Assembly: GCA_000787465.1 (NCBI GenBank)
Contig: JSYX01000263.1
Span: 1-45,989 of the forward strand
Source of the DNA: Thermomucor indicae-seudaticae
Lineage: Eukaryota > Mucoromycota > Mucoromycetes > Mucorales > Lichtheimiaceae
Reading direction: 5' to 3'
Length of the DNA: 45,989 nucleotides
Shown here: piece after piece, positions 20,776 through 32,779 of the stretch
Layout of the letters: every line of letters starts with the position of its first letter
Numbering within the stretch: the first letter of the stretch is position 1
The notes under the pieces: model-generated
The model's input: only the letters and a program-made list of their open reading frames with translations
Told to the model about the DNA's origin: nothing
Database searches by the model: none
Translations under genes and position numbers: made by a program

Positions 20776-22031
20776 CTTTGCCCAATTACCAATCACAGGG
20801 AATCAGCTGCTTATTTTTTCTTGCGCACTTTTTTTACGGCCGGGAATCCGCACGCTTCGCCGTGACTGGAAATTCGGCACTTCCGGAGCTTCGGTTCCAT
20901 TGCCTGCTTGATGGACTTGAACCAGTGTCTCATCAAAAAAGTTACTCAAGCTGCATGAATTCATGATGTATCCCAATGTTTCGATCACAAACCCGGTTTA
21001 TCAGGGAACGCTACTAGCAAGAGAATAAGCACTGATCACTGGTATAAACTATAAGAGTGCTCAAAAACACATTAGAGTATATGTCACAGGCGAAGAAAGA
21101 AAAACGTTTAAGTCATATCGAGTGGAAGTCCCTATGTCAGGTGCACGTTTCATATAATACGACAGCTGTCCGCGTTGACTGATACCCAACTCCTTTAGTA
21201 CGTGAAAAGACTTTATGAGAAATTGCATGGAAGCCAATGAAATCGCGAGTTTCTTCTATTGTCCAAAATCCCTCGTCTTGTATCTCTTAGACTTCTGTTA
21301 TTAAAAGTCATTCTATGAGGGGGGTTTCCATAGCTGCTTTTTTATGTTTTTCGCATGTGTTTTTCTTGAATGACTCAAAGCTACTGTTGAAGGCAACGGT
21401 CTGGGCAATAAAATGTGATATTATATTGGGACAGTAATCTACAGGGCTACAGTCTACACCTTGGGCAACGGAATGGAAAAATAGATTATATTACAGAATA
21501 ATGCGGATAACGAACACTCTAATGTTAACCTTCAATTGCAAAAACTGAACTTATATATAGAGTAAATCCTGATCGTACGGCACTTCTCTAGTACTGGTTT
21601 CTTCATGTAATTCGCTATTCTTGGGCCAGAAAAAGTACTGTCGATTTTTGTTCGTTAAAGCACGGCTGACGAGAAGTGTCCAAGTCATGGACGCTGAAGA
21701 CTTTCATCTTGGCGGCAGCTTGAGCAGTTTTGTTGGGCCAAGGCTCTCCAGGATTCTGTGCAGTTTTGAATACTGTGTACAGCCTCGGCACGGGACAGAA
21801 GTGAGAACCATCTGAGATTAAATTAAATGCGGCCATGAGACGAAATGGATCCTCGATTCCTGGACAATGCCAGCAGTTCCTAGAGACAGATTTTGAAATG
21901 AACTTAAGATTATGCGAGACGAAGTGAAGGCTTTCTAGACGCAGAAGGGAAGGATCTTCGAGACCTTCACTCTAGTGACCCATCTATCTTTTCAACATGT
22001 ATACGCAATTATCCACTTGAGTCCCGATCAA
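20776..22031. other. Gene-poor region upstream of TOM70
   Basis: About 1.25 kb without a supported gene. The part near 20776-21000 probably holds the TOM70 promoter. Open frames here are short and lack motifs. No RNA gene was recognised. Confidence 0.35.
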
Positions 22032-22640
22032 CCTGAGCAGTGCGATGGTGACCATGAAATGGAACAAGACGATGGGAGCAACTCGATTGTGACGGCAATA
22101 ATGACGCTCGACGACATGGACACTGCTTCTGAAAGCGGTGCTAGCACGCAGTAGACTGTTGAAGAGACCCCGAAGACTTCTGAGGTCCCAGCGCGCCTCG
22201 TGCAGCGCGGGTCGTATTCCAAATACCCGCCCAAACAGATTGACCTCTTTATCTCTAGTCTGCAGGAAGAAGGGCTCTCTGTCTCTGGTGCTGCCAGAAG
22301 GTACGGCATACCGCGCAGCACCGCTTATAAAATCAGGGCAGACTGCAATGGGAGCGACGGACAGGTGCTTCCGGGCCATATTAAGGATAACGATAAACGG
22401 AAGCAGGGTAACAACAAGAAGCTGAAACCAGAGCATTCGGCCCTCATTATTGCTTACATTAACCAACATCCTACTGCCCCGGTGATTTGACAACATGCCA
22501 TTGACAGATTAATATCTTGCATGAAAGACGTATATTTTGCGCTCCTTAAAGAGGGTTCTTTTAATGGGTTTGGCCTATGCTGTACGGATAACAAATCACT
22601 ACGCATTCGTTCCAAAGAGGCGAGTTGCCAAAGTAGTTGA
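22032..22640 (+). pseudogene. Remnant of a Tc1/mariner-like transposase (N-terminal HTH part)
   Basis: One frame reads an acidic lead (MTLDDMDTASESGAS), a TAG at 22152-22154, then YSKYPPKQIDLFISSLQEEG and LSVSGAARRYGIPRSTAYKI. The second part is a homeodomain-like helix-turn-helix as found at the N-terminus of Tc1/IS630-type transposases in Mucoromycota. A linker with KKLKPEHSALIIAYI follows and then TGA at 22488-22490. Traces go on in frame to about 22640. No DDE catalytic part is seen, so it is a truncated, mutated copy. It ends about 140 bases before the APC1 start codon. Confidence 0.6.
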
Positions 22641-22780
22641 AGCATGCACCGTAGTGTGCAGCAGGACGTGTGGCTCCCGAATAAGTAGCTGCTAGACTAA
22701 TTATCTCACTCGGGTATCTTACCAGAGTCCAAGTATGCCGTGCTTGATAGCAGGCTAGCACACGCGAATGCTGGACAAAC

Positions 22781-25700
22781 ATGCAGAACGACTTTCACGT
22801 TGCGGCGGGAATCGGCTTGCAGGGGGAAACGCGTGTTCCTTTTTTCGTCAACCTGAAGCTGAAACCCAGAGAACAAGGCGACTTCTTCATGCTGCTACGG
22901 TCTCTTGGCGAATTCGTTCCATTCGGTCGCAAATGGCTGGATCGCTATCCCCATTTGGTTGAAGATCCAGCTAGTGGTGTGCAAGTCGATTTCATCGCTG
23001 CAGCTCGTGGTCTTGCTCAAGTACGGAACTCGAGTACAGAACCGAGGTATGACGTGTACCCGGCCGATGATCGAGCAATTGAACATATTGATCTGGAAGA
23101 CCAACTGTATGTCGACGGATCAACCGTGATTTGGAGTCACGACGACCATATTGTGAAATCATTCAAATACGACATCGAACAGCAACCTGTGAAATTGGCA
23201 TTATTTGCGTGGTTTCCTTTCAAGGTTTATCCGCCTACTGACGGCTACCCTACGAAGCGATACTCACCTTTGGATCTATGGGACGAGGATGACATTGAAG
23301 AAATAGGAGATGCATTGTCAGTAAAAGCGACGCCTATGCAGTTTTCAGTTCTGTCTTCCCCTGTGGACAGCAGGAAACGCGTGCACGAAGACATCTCCGA
23401 TGAGGGTAGAGGGGATGTGGATGACAAGTTTCGCGGTAGCAACGGCAATACTGTCTTGCGTAAGGGACTCTGTGTTGTATTGCACGACATCATGAAGATA
23501 CACTTCATCGATGGTTCGAGTTATTCCGTCTTATTGCCGTTTCCTGTGCGTCATGCCTGTGCTCTTCGCATTGGGCTTCTCCTCGAGGGTAGACGGGACG
23601 CAGCTTTGGATGCACAGGATACACCGGTAATGTTCGCTGCCATCGTAAGTCCGGTCGGCGTCCTGGAACCAGTAGCGGTACCGCACGACAGCAACAGTTC
23701 GTATGTTTTAGATGCCAGCCAAGAAATCAATACAACGAAAGGGCATGAGCTTGTCTTCGCCGGCACGCCTAGGGGACACAGTAAGCGACAGATTGTGGTC
23801 ACTTACAACGCGCAGTCAAATACACATTCGATATGGTTATATGTGGACAAGGGAAAGATCATCCGATCAAAGCAGTGTCAGGATCCAACGTCTCGAACAC
23901 GTCTGGCCAAAAGAAGAAGAAAACGAGAACAAGTTGAGCGAGATACACAGGCTTCTCCTTCACGAGTGTTCTCTACTACTGTAGCTCCCTTGACTCGAGA
24001 ACGTTCACGGACGCAGTTACTTGACGACTTTAGCTTCGACACTTATGAACTTTATGGTTCCGAAGCGAGTAATAGTCCCGGTGAGCTTTCTGAATGCAGT
24101 GGGCTGTATTTGCGACTTTTATATGAAGAGTAAGCTGTTGTGGGCTTGTGAGGCATCTCTGCTATATAACCAACGTTGTTATATAGGAGACCAAAACGGC
24201 GAGCCTCAGCGTCGGGTCCATGTTCTGTCTTTCTGGCAAACGACCTTGCAGGAACGGAGATCCTGTTTCTAATGAAGAAACGCGAAGAAACCCTCGTTGG
24301 TGTCAGCGTTGACAAACTACTGGATGACGAAGACTACTCAGACCCGGTCACTATCACGCTGTCAGCACGAGCTGCTGTTCCGGTGGCGGTGGATAATGGC
24401 TTCCGCTATGTTATTCTTATCCGCGATAATCAACTGCAGATGCTGTTGGATCCACCACACAATCTCGTAATACCTATTATACCACCTGCAGAGCTAGCCA
24501 ACAAGATATCCACGATATGGGAGCTGCGAGATCCTGCTGCTAAAAGCTTCAATGTCATTTTCTCAGATGGAAAAATGGAGCGCTATATCGTTGAGACACC
24601 TGTACGAAGTGATTTAGTATTGGATAGCATGGCAGCGATACAATGTGCCTTGTCTCCGCGAAAATATGCCATGTTTATGGAAAGGTTTTTTCTGATCTTG
24701 TCCGATCAGACAAGGTTGAAGGCTGGACATCCGAAAGACCTTCTTGAATGGGAATCCTTTGTTATCACGCTGCTTTCCTTTCTTACGCTTGTTCCTACGC
24801 AGATCGCTCATACGAACCAGCAACCAATCGACTCCCGTATTGATGACCTTATTCAGCGTGTGAGGGATGTTGGTCTTCCTTCGTATATGGAACAGGCCCT
24901 TGAGGGAAAACGTGGTGCAAGTGGAAGTAGAAGTGGAAGTTTTACGGACGGACGAATGCAACGCTTAATAGAGGAGGCAATCAAGTTGAGCGGGAACGAC
25001 TGTGTTGATTTCATTGCAGAACTGGAAGTGATACTACGACATTTGCATATACAGTTCGAGGAATACCGGCTTCACAAGCTAAAGAGGCGGATGCTAAGAG
25101 ACCTGGGCTCTTTACTCGCACAGTTAGCAGCAGCAATGGGGAAATGGCGTTGGGTAAGGCATTATGTATATGAGGGCGCTAATCCGGTAGAAGCTGGAAA
25201 AGGTAAACGTGTGGAGACTATAGTAAAGTGCCTGTGACAGTAATCTAATAGAGTTGTAATTGGCTTTTTCAGAAATCAGGTTTACAAAACACGCTGCTTG
25301 CCGCGATGACAAGGCTCCTGATCTTGTGGGCTTGTTTTGTTATTCCCCGCCATCTTTTAGTAATCCTATCAAAGTGGAGGAAGTCTTTGGAGTGCAGACT
25401 GTCGATCCACGAGCAGGGACAGGCCATCGCTCATACGATGACACTATCAAATTGGTATGGTCACTCTATGAAGCTTTAGCCGATGGTGGCCCCGACAAAA
25501 TGATAAAGCGCATGGTCGAAGAACATCACTCTCGCTCGGATCTAAACAATGTAGTCGATCTAGTAGCTCAGCAGTTAATAGACACACTTGAGGAGCGCAA
25601 AGAAAACCCTCCATTGACTTGGCCAGTGGAGTACTATTTTACCATAGGTTCGTCAGGCATCTCTTGACTTTGGTTGAAACTAATTCATGTTCGCAGAGCG

Positions 25701-28054
25701 AGAAGACATCGCCCAGCAGCTACTTATTTTTTATGAGTCCTCACGGCCGAGTAGCTTCGACCCGAATGACGAGAAATTTCGCCTTTCCTCAAGTGACAAG
25801 GTATTGTTTTCATTTCTTTTTGAATTGAGCAATTATGTTGATAAATTTTCAGGTTGACTATGCTTGGAATATGCATGAAATAATGCAGGAAGCTATGAAA
25901 CCTTTAGCACACAAGTCAAACTTCTCCACGTCGGATATGTTGAATACGGACACAGAAGGGGTGCGTTTCGATCGGACCGGTGTTCTAGAAACCGTTCGCA
26001 CAGCTCTGGATACAACGAGCACGCCGGAAATGACTGTACAGGAGAGACCTGATCTCGGGTAACTGCGTTGCTATTTTATGTTTATGGGACTGCTGACTGA
26101 ATGGAATATTATGCAGAGATACGGAGACCGCTGCCGAGCATCAGGCGCACGTAAGGAATATGGTACAACGAACGATGGCCCTGCCGGTGGGTCGAGGCAT
26201 GTTTTCATATGGTACCCTTAAACCGGAGCTGAACAAACCGATTCCTGTGGATCCAATCACGCTTTCAGTCAAACTGTTACCATTGCGAACAGTCGTCTCA
26301 GCAGATGAAGGGTCATGGGAGTCCAATTACTTAGACTGGCCCCAGTTTCACAGTGGTGTCGCTGCTGGTCTGCGGGTATCTCCTAGTGAAGAACTCAGTG
26401 ACGAATGGATAGCGTATTCCATGCCTGACAAATTAGAAGCACAGCACGGCGGCTTTCTGCTCGGATTAGGCTTAAACGGAAACCTACGACAGTTATCATT
26501 GATTAACCGATACCGGTGTTTAACCCAACCCTGCGAGCTCGCAAAGGCCGGGTTCATTCTCGGCATCGCAGCGGCATACAGAGGTACCAGAGACGAGAAG
26601 GCCACAAAGATTTTATCGGCGCACTGTGCCGCCCTTATTTCGGACGGGTCTGCTCCGCTGACAGATTCCGTGCTTATCCAATCAATCTGTCTTTTGGGGG
26701 TTGGTTTGGTATATATGGGGTCTCGGGATCGAAGGATGACCTCAGCGATGATCAAAGAAATGCGGAGATGTGCCAGAGTTGATATTTCAAATGTTAATAG
26801 ACATGTAGAAAGTTGTGGGCTTGCGGCTGGGTTTGCGTTGGGTATGATGACCCTGGGGAGCGGTGGCCAGTCGGACGAACTGGCCCACCTAAAAGATGAG
26901 CTGTATGGACTGATGACCAACCAACACTCTAACGAAGACACCCATACAGATATAACATCCCCAGGGGCAACAATTGCCCTAGGTCTCATGTTTCTCAAGA
27001 CCGGAAACACGCGAATTGCAGAAAATATGGTTGGCTTGGAGAGACGAGCTGACCTGACTTATGTGCGGCCGGACATGCTACTGCTCCGAGTTATAGCCAA
27101 AAATCTGATTCTGTGGAACACGATACGGCAAGATGACAACTGGATAAAGGAGCAACTTCCGGAATTTCTACGCGGCATGTTGGATCGATTGAATGAAAGA
27201 ACGTCGCAAGCCGAAGCACAGAAACAGGCTATGTACAATATAGTTGCAGGCGCATGTTTGTCCATGGGTTTGCGATTTGCTGGAGCCAATGATCCCCGAG
27301 CGTTTGCATGCTTGTTGTCCCGTCTTGACTGGTTCATGAAGCTTTCTAACGCGGCTGGTAAGCCCAAGTTCTCCTGGCAAGCTGCTGAATGGCTTTTTAT
27401 TCACGCATTGTTGTAGCCGTGAGCTTTCAACAGCGTGTCACAAAGAGTATCATCCGAACTTGCGTTGACGTTACTGCAACAGCTGCGGCAATGGTAGTAG
27501 CTGGAACTGGCAATGCCGAGCTTCTCAAGAGGCTGAATCAGTTACGCGAACGAGTGGGACCCCATATGAGCTATGGTGACCATATGGCGACACACATGGC
27601 GATGGGTTTATTATTCACTGGTATCGGTGGCTATACTCTCAAAAACTCAAACGAAGCCATTGCTTGTCTTTTGGCTGCGTTTTACCCATTCTACCCGGCA
27701 TCGCCCGACGATAATCGGTTCCACACTCAAGCATTTCGACATCTTTGGGCTTTGGCGCTTGAAGTACGGTGGCTGACGACTTTCGACGTAGAAAGCAATA
27801 AGCCGTGTGAGGTTCCGATTGAACTCCAAGTATATGAAGACGAGCCATGGATTCCCGAACGTACCCCGCAAATCAAGGAAATCAGACTGATAGCACCAGC
27901 TGTGATTCCGCCATACCACCTTGTTAAAAGTATTAAGCTCGACAGTCCTCATTATTTCCCGCTCCGTGTCCAAATGGACAATAGCAAATACCAGAGATCC
28001 GTTATTAATTCAGGAACCCTCTACATAAAGAGGCGCCGGCAGCTTCCAGCTTAA
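22781..28054 (+). CDS. APC1: Anaphase-promoting complex subunit 1
   Basis: APC1 is the large scaffold of the APC/C ubiquitin ligase that drives mitotic exit. Exons: 22781-24129, 24187-25202, 25273-25647, 25697-25800, 25853-26058, 26117-27357 and 27417-28054; 1642 aa. The N-terminal half fits the beta-propeller part, with VD(G)STVIWSHDDHIVKSF and LCVVLHDIMKIHF followed by YSVLLPFPVRHACALR. Proteasome/cyclosome repeats fill about residues 1125-1450: QHGGFLLGLGLNGNL, CELAKAGFILGIAAAYRGT, ICLLGVGLVYMGSRDRRM and SPGATIALGLMFLKTGN. MVVAGTGNAELLK and GDHMATHMAMGLLFTG mark the C-terminal part. All six introns are GT-AG and 49-70 nt. The start ATG has no close rival, but an upstream exon cannot be excluded. 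Confidence 0.92.
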
Positions 28055-29230
28055 AGCAATTGTCTTGCAGAATGTAGCATACACTATTGATGTACTCGCC
28101 GTATACAAGTGTAAAGTGTATATAAACATAAAGAACAGGTATTTAGCGTTGTAATCATTGTAGCAAAACATGGAAGTAGGCTGATGGCTAGCCTGTCATA
28201 GACGGCATGATATGCCCATCATCCATTAATGTATACAAAGCTTTCTAGATCGAGAACAAAGACACACTACGTTACTCTCACAACCAAGCTCACATTTTCC
28301 AATCCTTTAATCCTGCCTGTGGCCATACAGTGACCGGAGGAGCATAGCGTAAGCGTTAGCGTTGTCTGCTCCCAAAGCCATACAAAATTACGAGGGTATT
28401 CCACAGCAGACTAGGGGAAGGACTGGATCTCGTGGTTCGCCACGGCAATCTCAGATTAGCGCAGAGTTCGGAGGCTTTTCTATATAGATGAAACCCGTGG
28501 GAAAAGAATTGCTTTGTTCAGTCAGAACCCGACAAGTTTGAAAGGATTTCGCGTATTATTTTTCGCAAAGCTAAAAGGCCTGATGTTCATTTATGTATTT
28601 CTGCGGTGACAAATCTGCCTAAGCTGCCGCTTTGATTTATATTTGCTTTGGGGCATCTTCTTTCGCATAGAAACGAAAGCTAGATATATTTAGTCTGTTA
28701 CTAGAGAACCATTTTCTAATGAGAGGAGGCTTGGTTTGTGTTCGTGCTTGTCCAAGATATGCATACAAGGCTAATGTTTATGCTAAAGTGCCTAGGCTTT
28801 CATCTTTATTTTGGGGATAAAGCGACGCAGATACACTGTTCGATCAGACAATTAGCAAACTTTCTCGTCAATCAAGGTGATTCAAACTTAAAGAACACAC
28901 ATTGGGAAAAGATAGCTGGAAATATATCAGTAGCATTATAGGTTTCCTTGCGCAGACTCATATCTTCAGCATATCTTACTATATCCCTCAATAAAGCATT
29001 GTACGAGCCCATTCGCGTCACCCCATATTTTTCGTGTAAATATTTTTTAGGTCGTTTCTCATCGTGATAGAGCCGTTATTGGCGAAGCTTTCATAATCAT
29101 ATCAACTACAGCATTAAATGGGCATTCTACGCATCTTCGTCCCGCAAGCAGGCCGAGTGCTGACAAGCTGTGCTAGAAAGTGAAAAATGTTCTCGGGGTT
29201 CGAAGAAATAATTTTTGACAGCAAGTCTTG

Positions 29231-29568
29231 CACCATGGGAAATAATATGAAAAAAATACGTGGAAAATATGCAAACATGCGAAAAATATGGAAAAACATG
29301 TATATTAAGTCCGCAAAAATGTTAGATATCTAATAGCTTATAAAGAGTATTCATACGAAGGGAAATGGGAATATGAAGACTGTGTTTTCGAACGCATATA
29401 AACGAATGGGAACACGTCTTTTTCCGAAAAAATTATGCGACAAACATAAAAAAACATGCGAGAAACTATGACAAAGAACATGTGAAAAACATGCATTTTC
29501 GCCTTTTTTTACATGTTTTTGCATGTTGTATAATTCTCACATTTTTTCACATGATTTTTCCCATGGTG
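29231..29568. repeat. Imperfect AT-rich inverted repeat
   Basis: The left arm (29231-29301) starts CACCATGGGAAA and ends AAAAACATGT. The right arm (29511-29568) starts ACATGTTTTT and ends TTTCCCATGGTG. The arms are inverted copies with gaps, about 60-70 bp long, around a 210-base spacer. Words like AAAAACATG recur inside both arms. Confidence 0.6.
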
Positions 29569-30360
29569 TTGTTTCCTTTTATAACCTTCTCCTTTCTCTC
29601 CCGCTCCTCGTATTTTGTAATCATCACTCCTGGCCCTCCGACTCTGGCCTTTGCTGCTGCGCAGCATGCTCCTTGTCTCGTCGGCGCGTCGCATCTGCTG
29701 TCGTCGCTACCCGACTTTTGCGCCCATGGATTTTTGCGGCGGCCTGTCGATTTTGCCCCTCATTTGACGTTTGACTTCCGCGGAAAAAGAAGAACTTTCG
29801 CCAGAAATCGAAATAGCGTCAAAACTAGAGGGCCGAGGCTTCTGGTGACGGCAACCAGTTTTGCATGCGGTTGCTTTGTTCCAAGGTGGATCGAATATAC
29901 ACGAAACGTTGATAGAGGAAACAAGAGATTCGAGACAACTGCAATGTTAATCTGTTGCCTACAAAAAGTAGGATCCTTTAACGAACTATATGTAAGTTTT
30001 CGGACCAACTCCCTTATGGCGACAGACACTCGGACGGCAACCGAGCCTCGATCAGTCTAGGCACGTGTCGCTTATTATGAAGGAGATCAAAGATACCATT
30101 CTCTGCGCCATCCTGGCGAACAAGGTACATTGGACAATTTTCACGTCAATGCGTATCATGGATCGGATTAGCTGCTGTATCATAGTGAGTGCCCGACTAG
30201 GTTTACGATTTAGAGCGCTCTTCTGGCAGCGCTTTTACAATTTTTCTATTGCTGGCCGCCGAGTTCCAATGTGCAGTTTGTGCATGTTTCTTATTGTCCC
30301 GCTATAGTTACCCGTCGTTCAATTCAGCCTCTCGAGTTCCTCCAGGAAGATGAAATAAAT

Positions 30361-30480
30361 GAGGCGTGAACCTAAATGAGTCGTGAATTACTGCTGACGT
30401 CTTTGCACGGGTCCCGCAAGAAGAGTGAAGCAACTAAAGAGTGAATTTAAATGAGGGTCGAATTAAATGGGGCACCACTG
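30361..30480. mobile_element. Possible pogo-like transposon end
   Basis: Read on the minus strand, the end at 30480 begins CAGTGGTGCCCCATTTAATT and goes on with CGACCCTCATTTAAATTC. AAATGAG words recur at about 30371 and 30450. This form (CAGT, then runs of TTTAATTCGAC-like words) recalls terminal repeats of fungal pogo/Fot elements. No partner end, TA duplication or transposase was found, so this is a tentative fragment. Confidence 0.3.
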
Positions 30481-31101
30481 CAAGAAGCCAAGCCTACGTT
30501 GTGCACATGCAAGGTTTCACCTTGTCTATTCAAGTAGCTACGGCGATAATAAGCTTCCACTTCTCAGGCAAGGGTTTTGCTGCGCAACCCACAATAGTCG
30601 TTAACCATAAGGCGGCTAATATATACTTTTATGGACGATAAGGCTATTGGCTAGTGATGCGGTTGGCCATGAAGCAGGATAACAAGGCACCCTATCGGAC
30701 GAAGCAAGCGCTGTACGTACAGTGGGTGGGACAGAGGCACATTTGCGTCTGCTTAGCATTGAAACAGCTTTGTGCGACAGTCGGAGCTCTCGGAGTGAAT
30801 GACGCCACATTCGCAATCCTTGCCAGGTTACGGACTGGGTTCCGCGAACAATGAGGGACAACTTTTACCCTGCACACTGCCATAAAATTTTTGTCCGACG
30901 ACCATTTTCTACCTGATGACAACTGCTTACGCGTACCCGGGGTTACGGGCAGGGATTGGTTTACCGTGAGAAGATATCCGATTTTGCGGTGCAGCGTTCA
31001 GCCGGTGCAGCGTCTTATCACGACAGTACCGTAAAAAGCGAAACTGTATATAGTCTTTTCTGGTGTCCAAGCGACCGCAGCACTTTTACATTCATTTCAG
31101 A

Positions 31102-32675
31102 ATGGAACACCAGCAATCACCATGCAGTTCGTTTGTTCGAATGGACGAAGCAGCGAGTAGGAAATCAGACAAATCTACTTCGGATCGGTCGCAAAGTTTG
31201 CGGGCTTGGCTTTTATGGTGGAACACAGAAGATTGGTGGTCGACCTGGATTGGTCTCATCTGTTTCGGTTGCATAGTAGCAGCTGTGAATCATGGTGTTC
31301 CGCAACCCCAGTTTCTCCAGTGGACGCACAATCCTTTCGACACTTTTGCAACAGTCGGAAACTACGGTCTGATCGTTTTATTCTTTGCTATGGGTGGACT
31401 GCTATGGTTGTGCATGGCAGCGGTGCAGGCGAATGGATGGTCACGATACCCCTTGGGCTACGTCGTCGTTTTCTTGGTTGCCTTGATCAGTAAAATGCTT
31501 GCGAGCAATGGTAATTAGTCCACACAGGGACATGGATGACTTGAGCTAAGCATATTCTAGTGCATATACACAGTGCAAGCTTGGGTGCCTCCATTTGGGC
31601 CATTATCTTCGGATGTGTTTTGCGCGCTGTCATGGATACTTTTCGATCCAACCGGTCTTTACCTCCCTGGCTCAAGGTGGCCTTACAAACAGAACTGTAT
31701 ATCGCAATCAGTTTGGTCCTGTTGTGCATCGACATTAGCGTACTTCGGCCATTAGCTCCGCGGTCTCTGTTTGTGAGCTGGATCGACACGCCTCTGCTAT
31801 TTATGGTTGTCGCCTTGTTTGGCTCTCGTTTTATGCGTATCGACCTTCAGACGGCCATCATCTTGTCAGGCGCTACTTTCATCTGTGGCTCTTCGGCTGC
31901 GATCGCACTCGGTGCCAGTATGGGCGTTCCACACAAGACACAGATGCCCATAGCTATTATTTCGATTTTTACTATACCCAGCATCATTGCATTGCCCTAC
32001 ATTGCCCGTCGTTTGAATCTGTCACCAACAGTGAGCGGTGCCTGGTTTGGCGGTTGTGTCGACTCCACAGGTGGTGTCATTGCGTCTGCTAGTATCTACG
32101 GAGACAAGGAAGCTATTGATACATCTGCTGTCGTCAAAATGGTTCAAAACGTCTTGATTGGTCCTTTGTCTGTGATCTTGGCATGGGCCTGGTCGCGCTA
32201 TGAGCTGCGGTTAGCTTCCAAGCGGGACGAAGAAGAACAGCTTAGGCACGACGGGCAGTCAGGCCAGGAAAACGAAGACGAGAACACTGTGCGTTTGGAG
32301 GAGCTGCCTACCTCGAAGCAAACAGCGAGACGGCGCCAGGTACTGCCAAAAATGCCCAAGTGTGACAAACCACATGTATTACTGTGGAAGCGGTTCCCAA
32401 AATTCGTTCTTGGATTCATCATGACAGCCATCTTATTTAATACTGTGGTCGGTGGTGACTCCGATCATCGCAGCGACGTCAATAACTATTGCTTTTACGT
32501 TTCTGAATGGTTTTCGACGTTGTCCTTTGTCAGCATTGGGATCAGTCTTCAGATGGGGGCACTTAAGCAGAATCTCAGGAATTTGGGCAAACTTTGTTCA
32601 TTATATCTCGTAGCACAGATGGTTGATATTGTGGTTACTGCCCTTTTAGCCTGGATCGCATTCGCGCATATGTAA
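31102..32675 (+). CDS. UPF0324/YeiH-like integral membrane protein (putative anion exporter)
   Basis: The UPF0324 family is mostly prokaryotic; some members are named putative sulfate exporters, but the substrate is not settled. Exons: 31102-31510 and 31561-32675; 507 aa. The 50-nt intron joins KMLASN to VHIHSASLGASIWAIIFG. About ten membrane segments are visible. Family marks are TEDWWSTWIGL near the start, ICGSSAAIALGASMGVP, RRLNLSPTVSGAWFGG with STGGVIASASIYGD, and VVKMVQNVLIGPLSV. A charged insert of about 70 residues (DEEEQLRHDG to KMPKCDKP) lies before the last helices, where bacterial proteins have a short loop. The ATG follows CATTTCAGA. The nucleotidyltransferase gene starts only 104 bases after its stop. 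Confidence 0.75.
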
Positions 32676-32779
32676 CATAGAAATCATGCAAAAAAATTCA
32701 GATTGGAAACAAGTGGAAAATTTCCCTTTCTTTCACTTATATACCCTTATAAACGTGTTGTGTATAACGGACGGCCTGT

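Larger units (their letters stand above)
28055..31101. other. 3-kb gene-poor stretch with inverted repeats
   Basis: No open frame here has a recognisable motif. The longest is 29482-30060 (192 codons); it crosses half of an inverted repeat and looks non-coding. The stretch holds the long hairpin at 29231-29568 and a transposon-end-like block at 30361-30480. It probably formed by decay of inserted elements. The last few hundred bases should include the promoter of the gene at 31102. Confidence 0.4.

Noticed and set aside
26348..27010. 220-codon minus-strand frame inside APC1
   Set aside because: Antisense shadow of the conserved PC-repeat coding exon.
29190..29215. tRNA T-arm-like GGTTCGA
   Set aside because: No acceptor, D-arm or anticodon stem can be paired around it.
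29482..30060. 192-codon plus-strand frame in the gene desert
   Set aside because: It overlaps an inverted-repeat arm, has no domain, and its composition follows the AT/CT-rich DNA.
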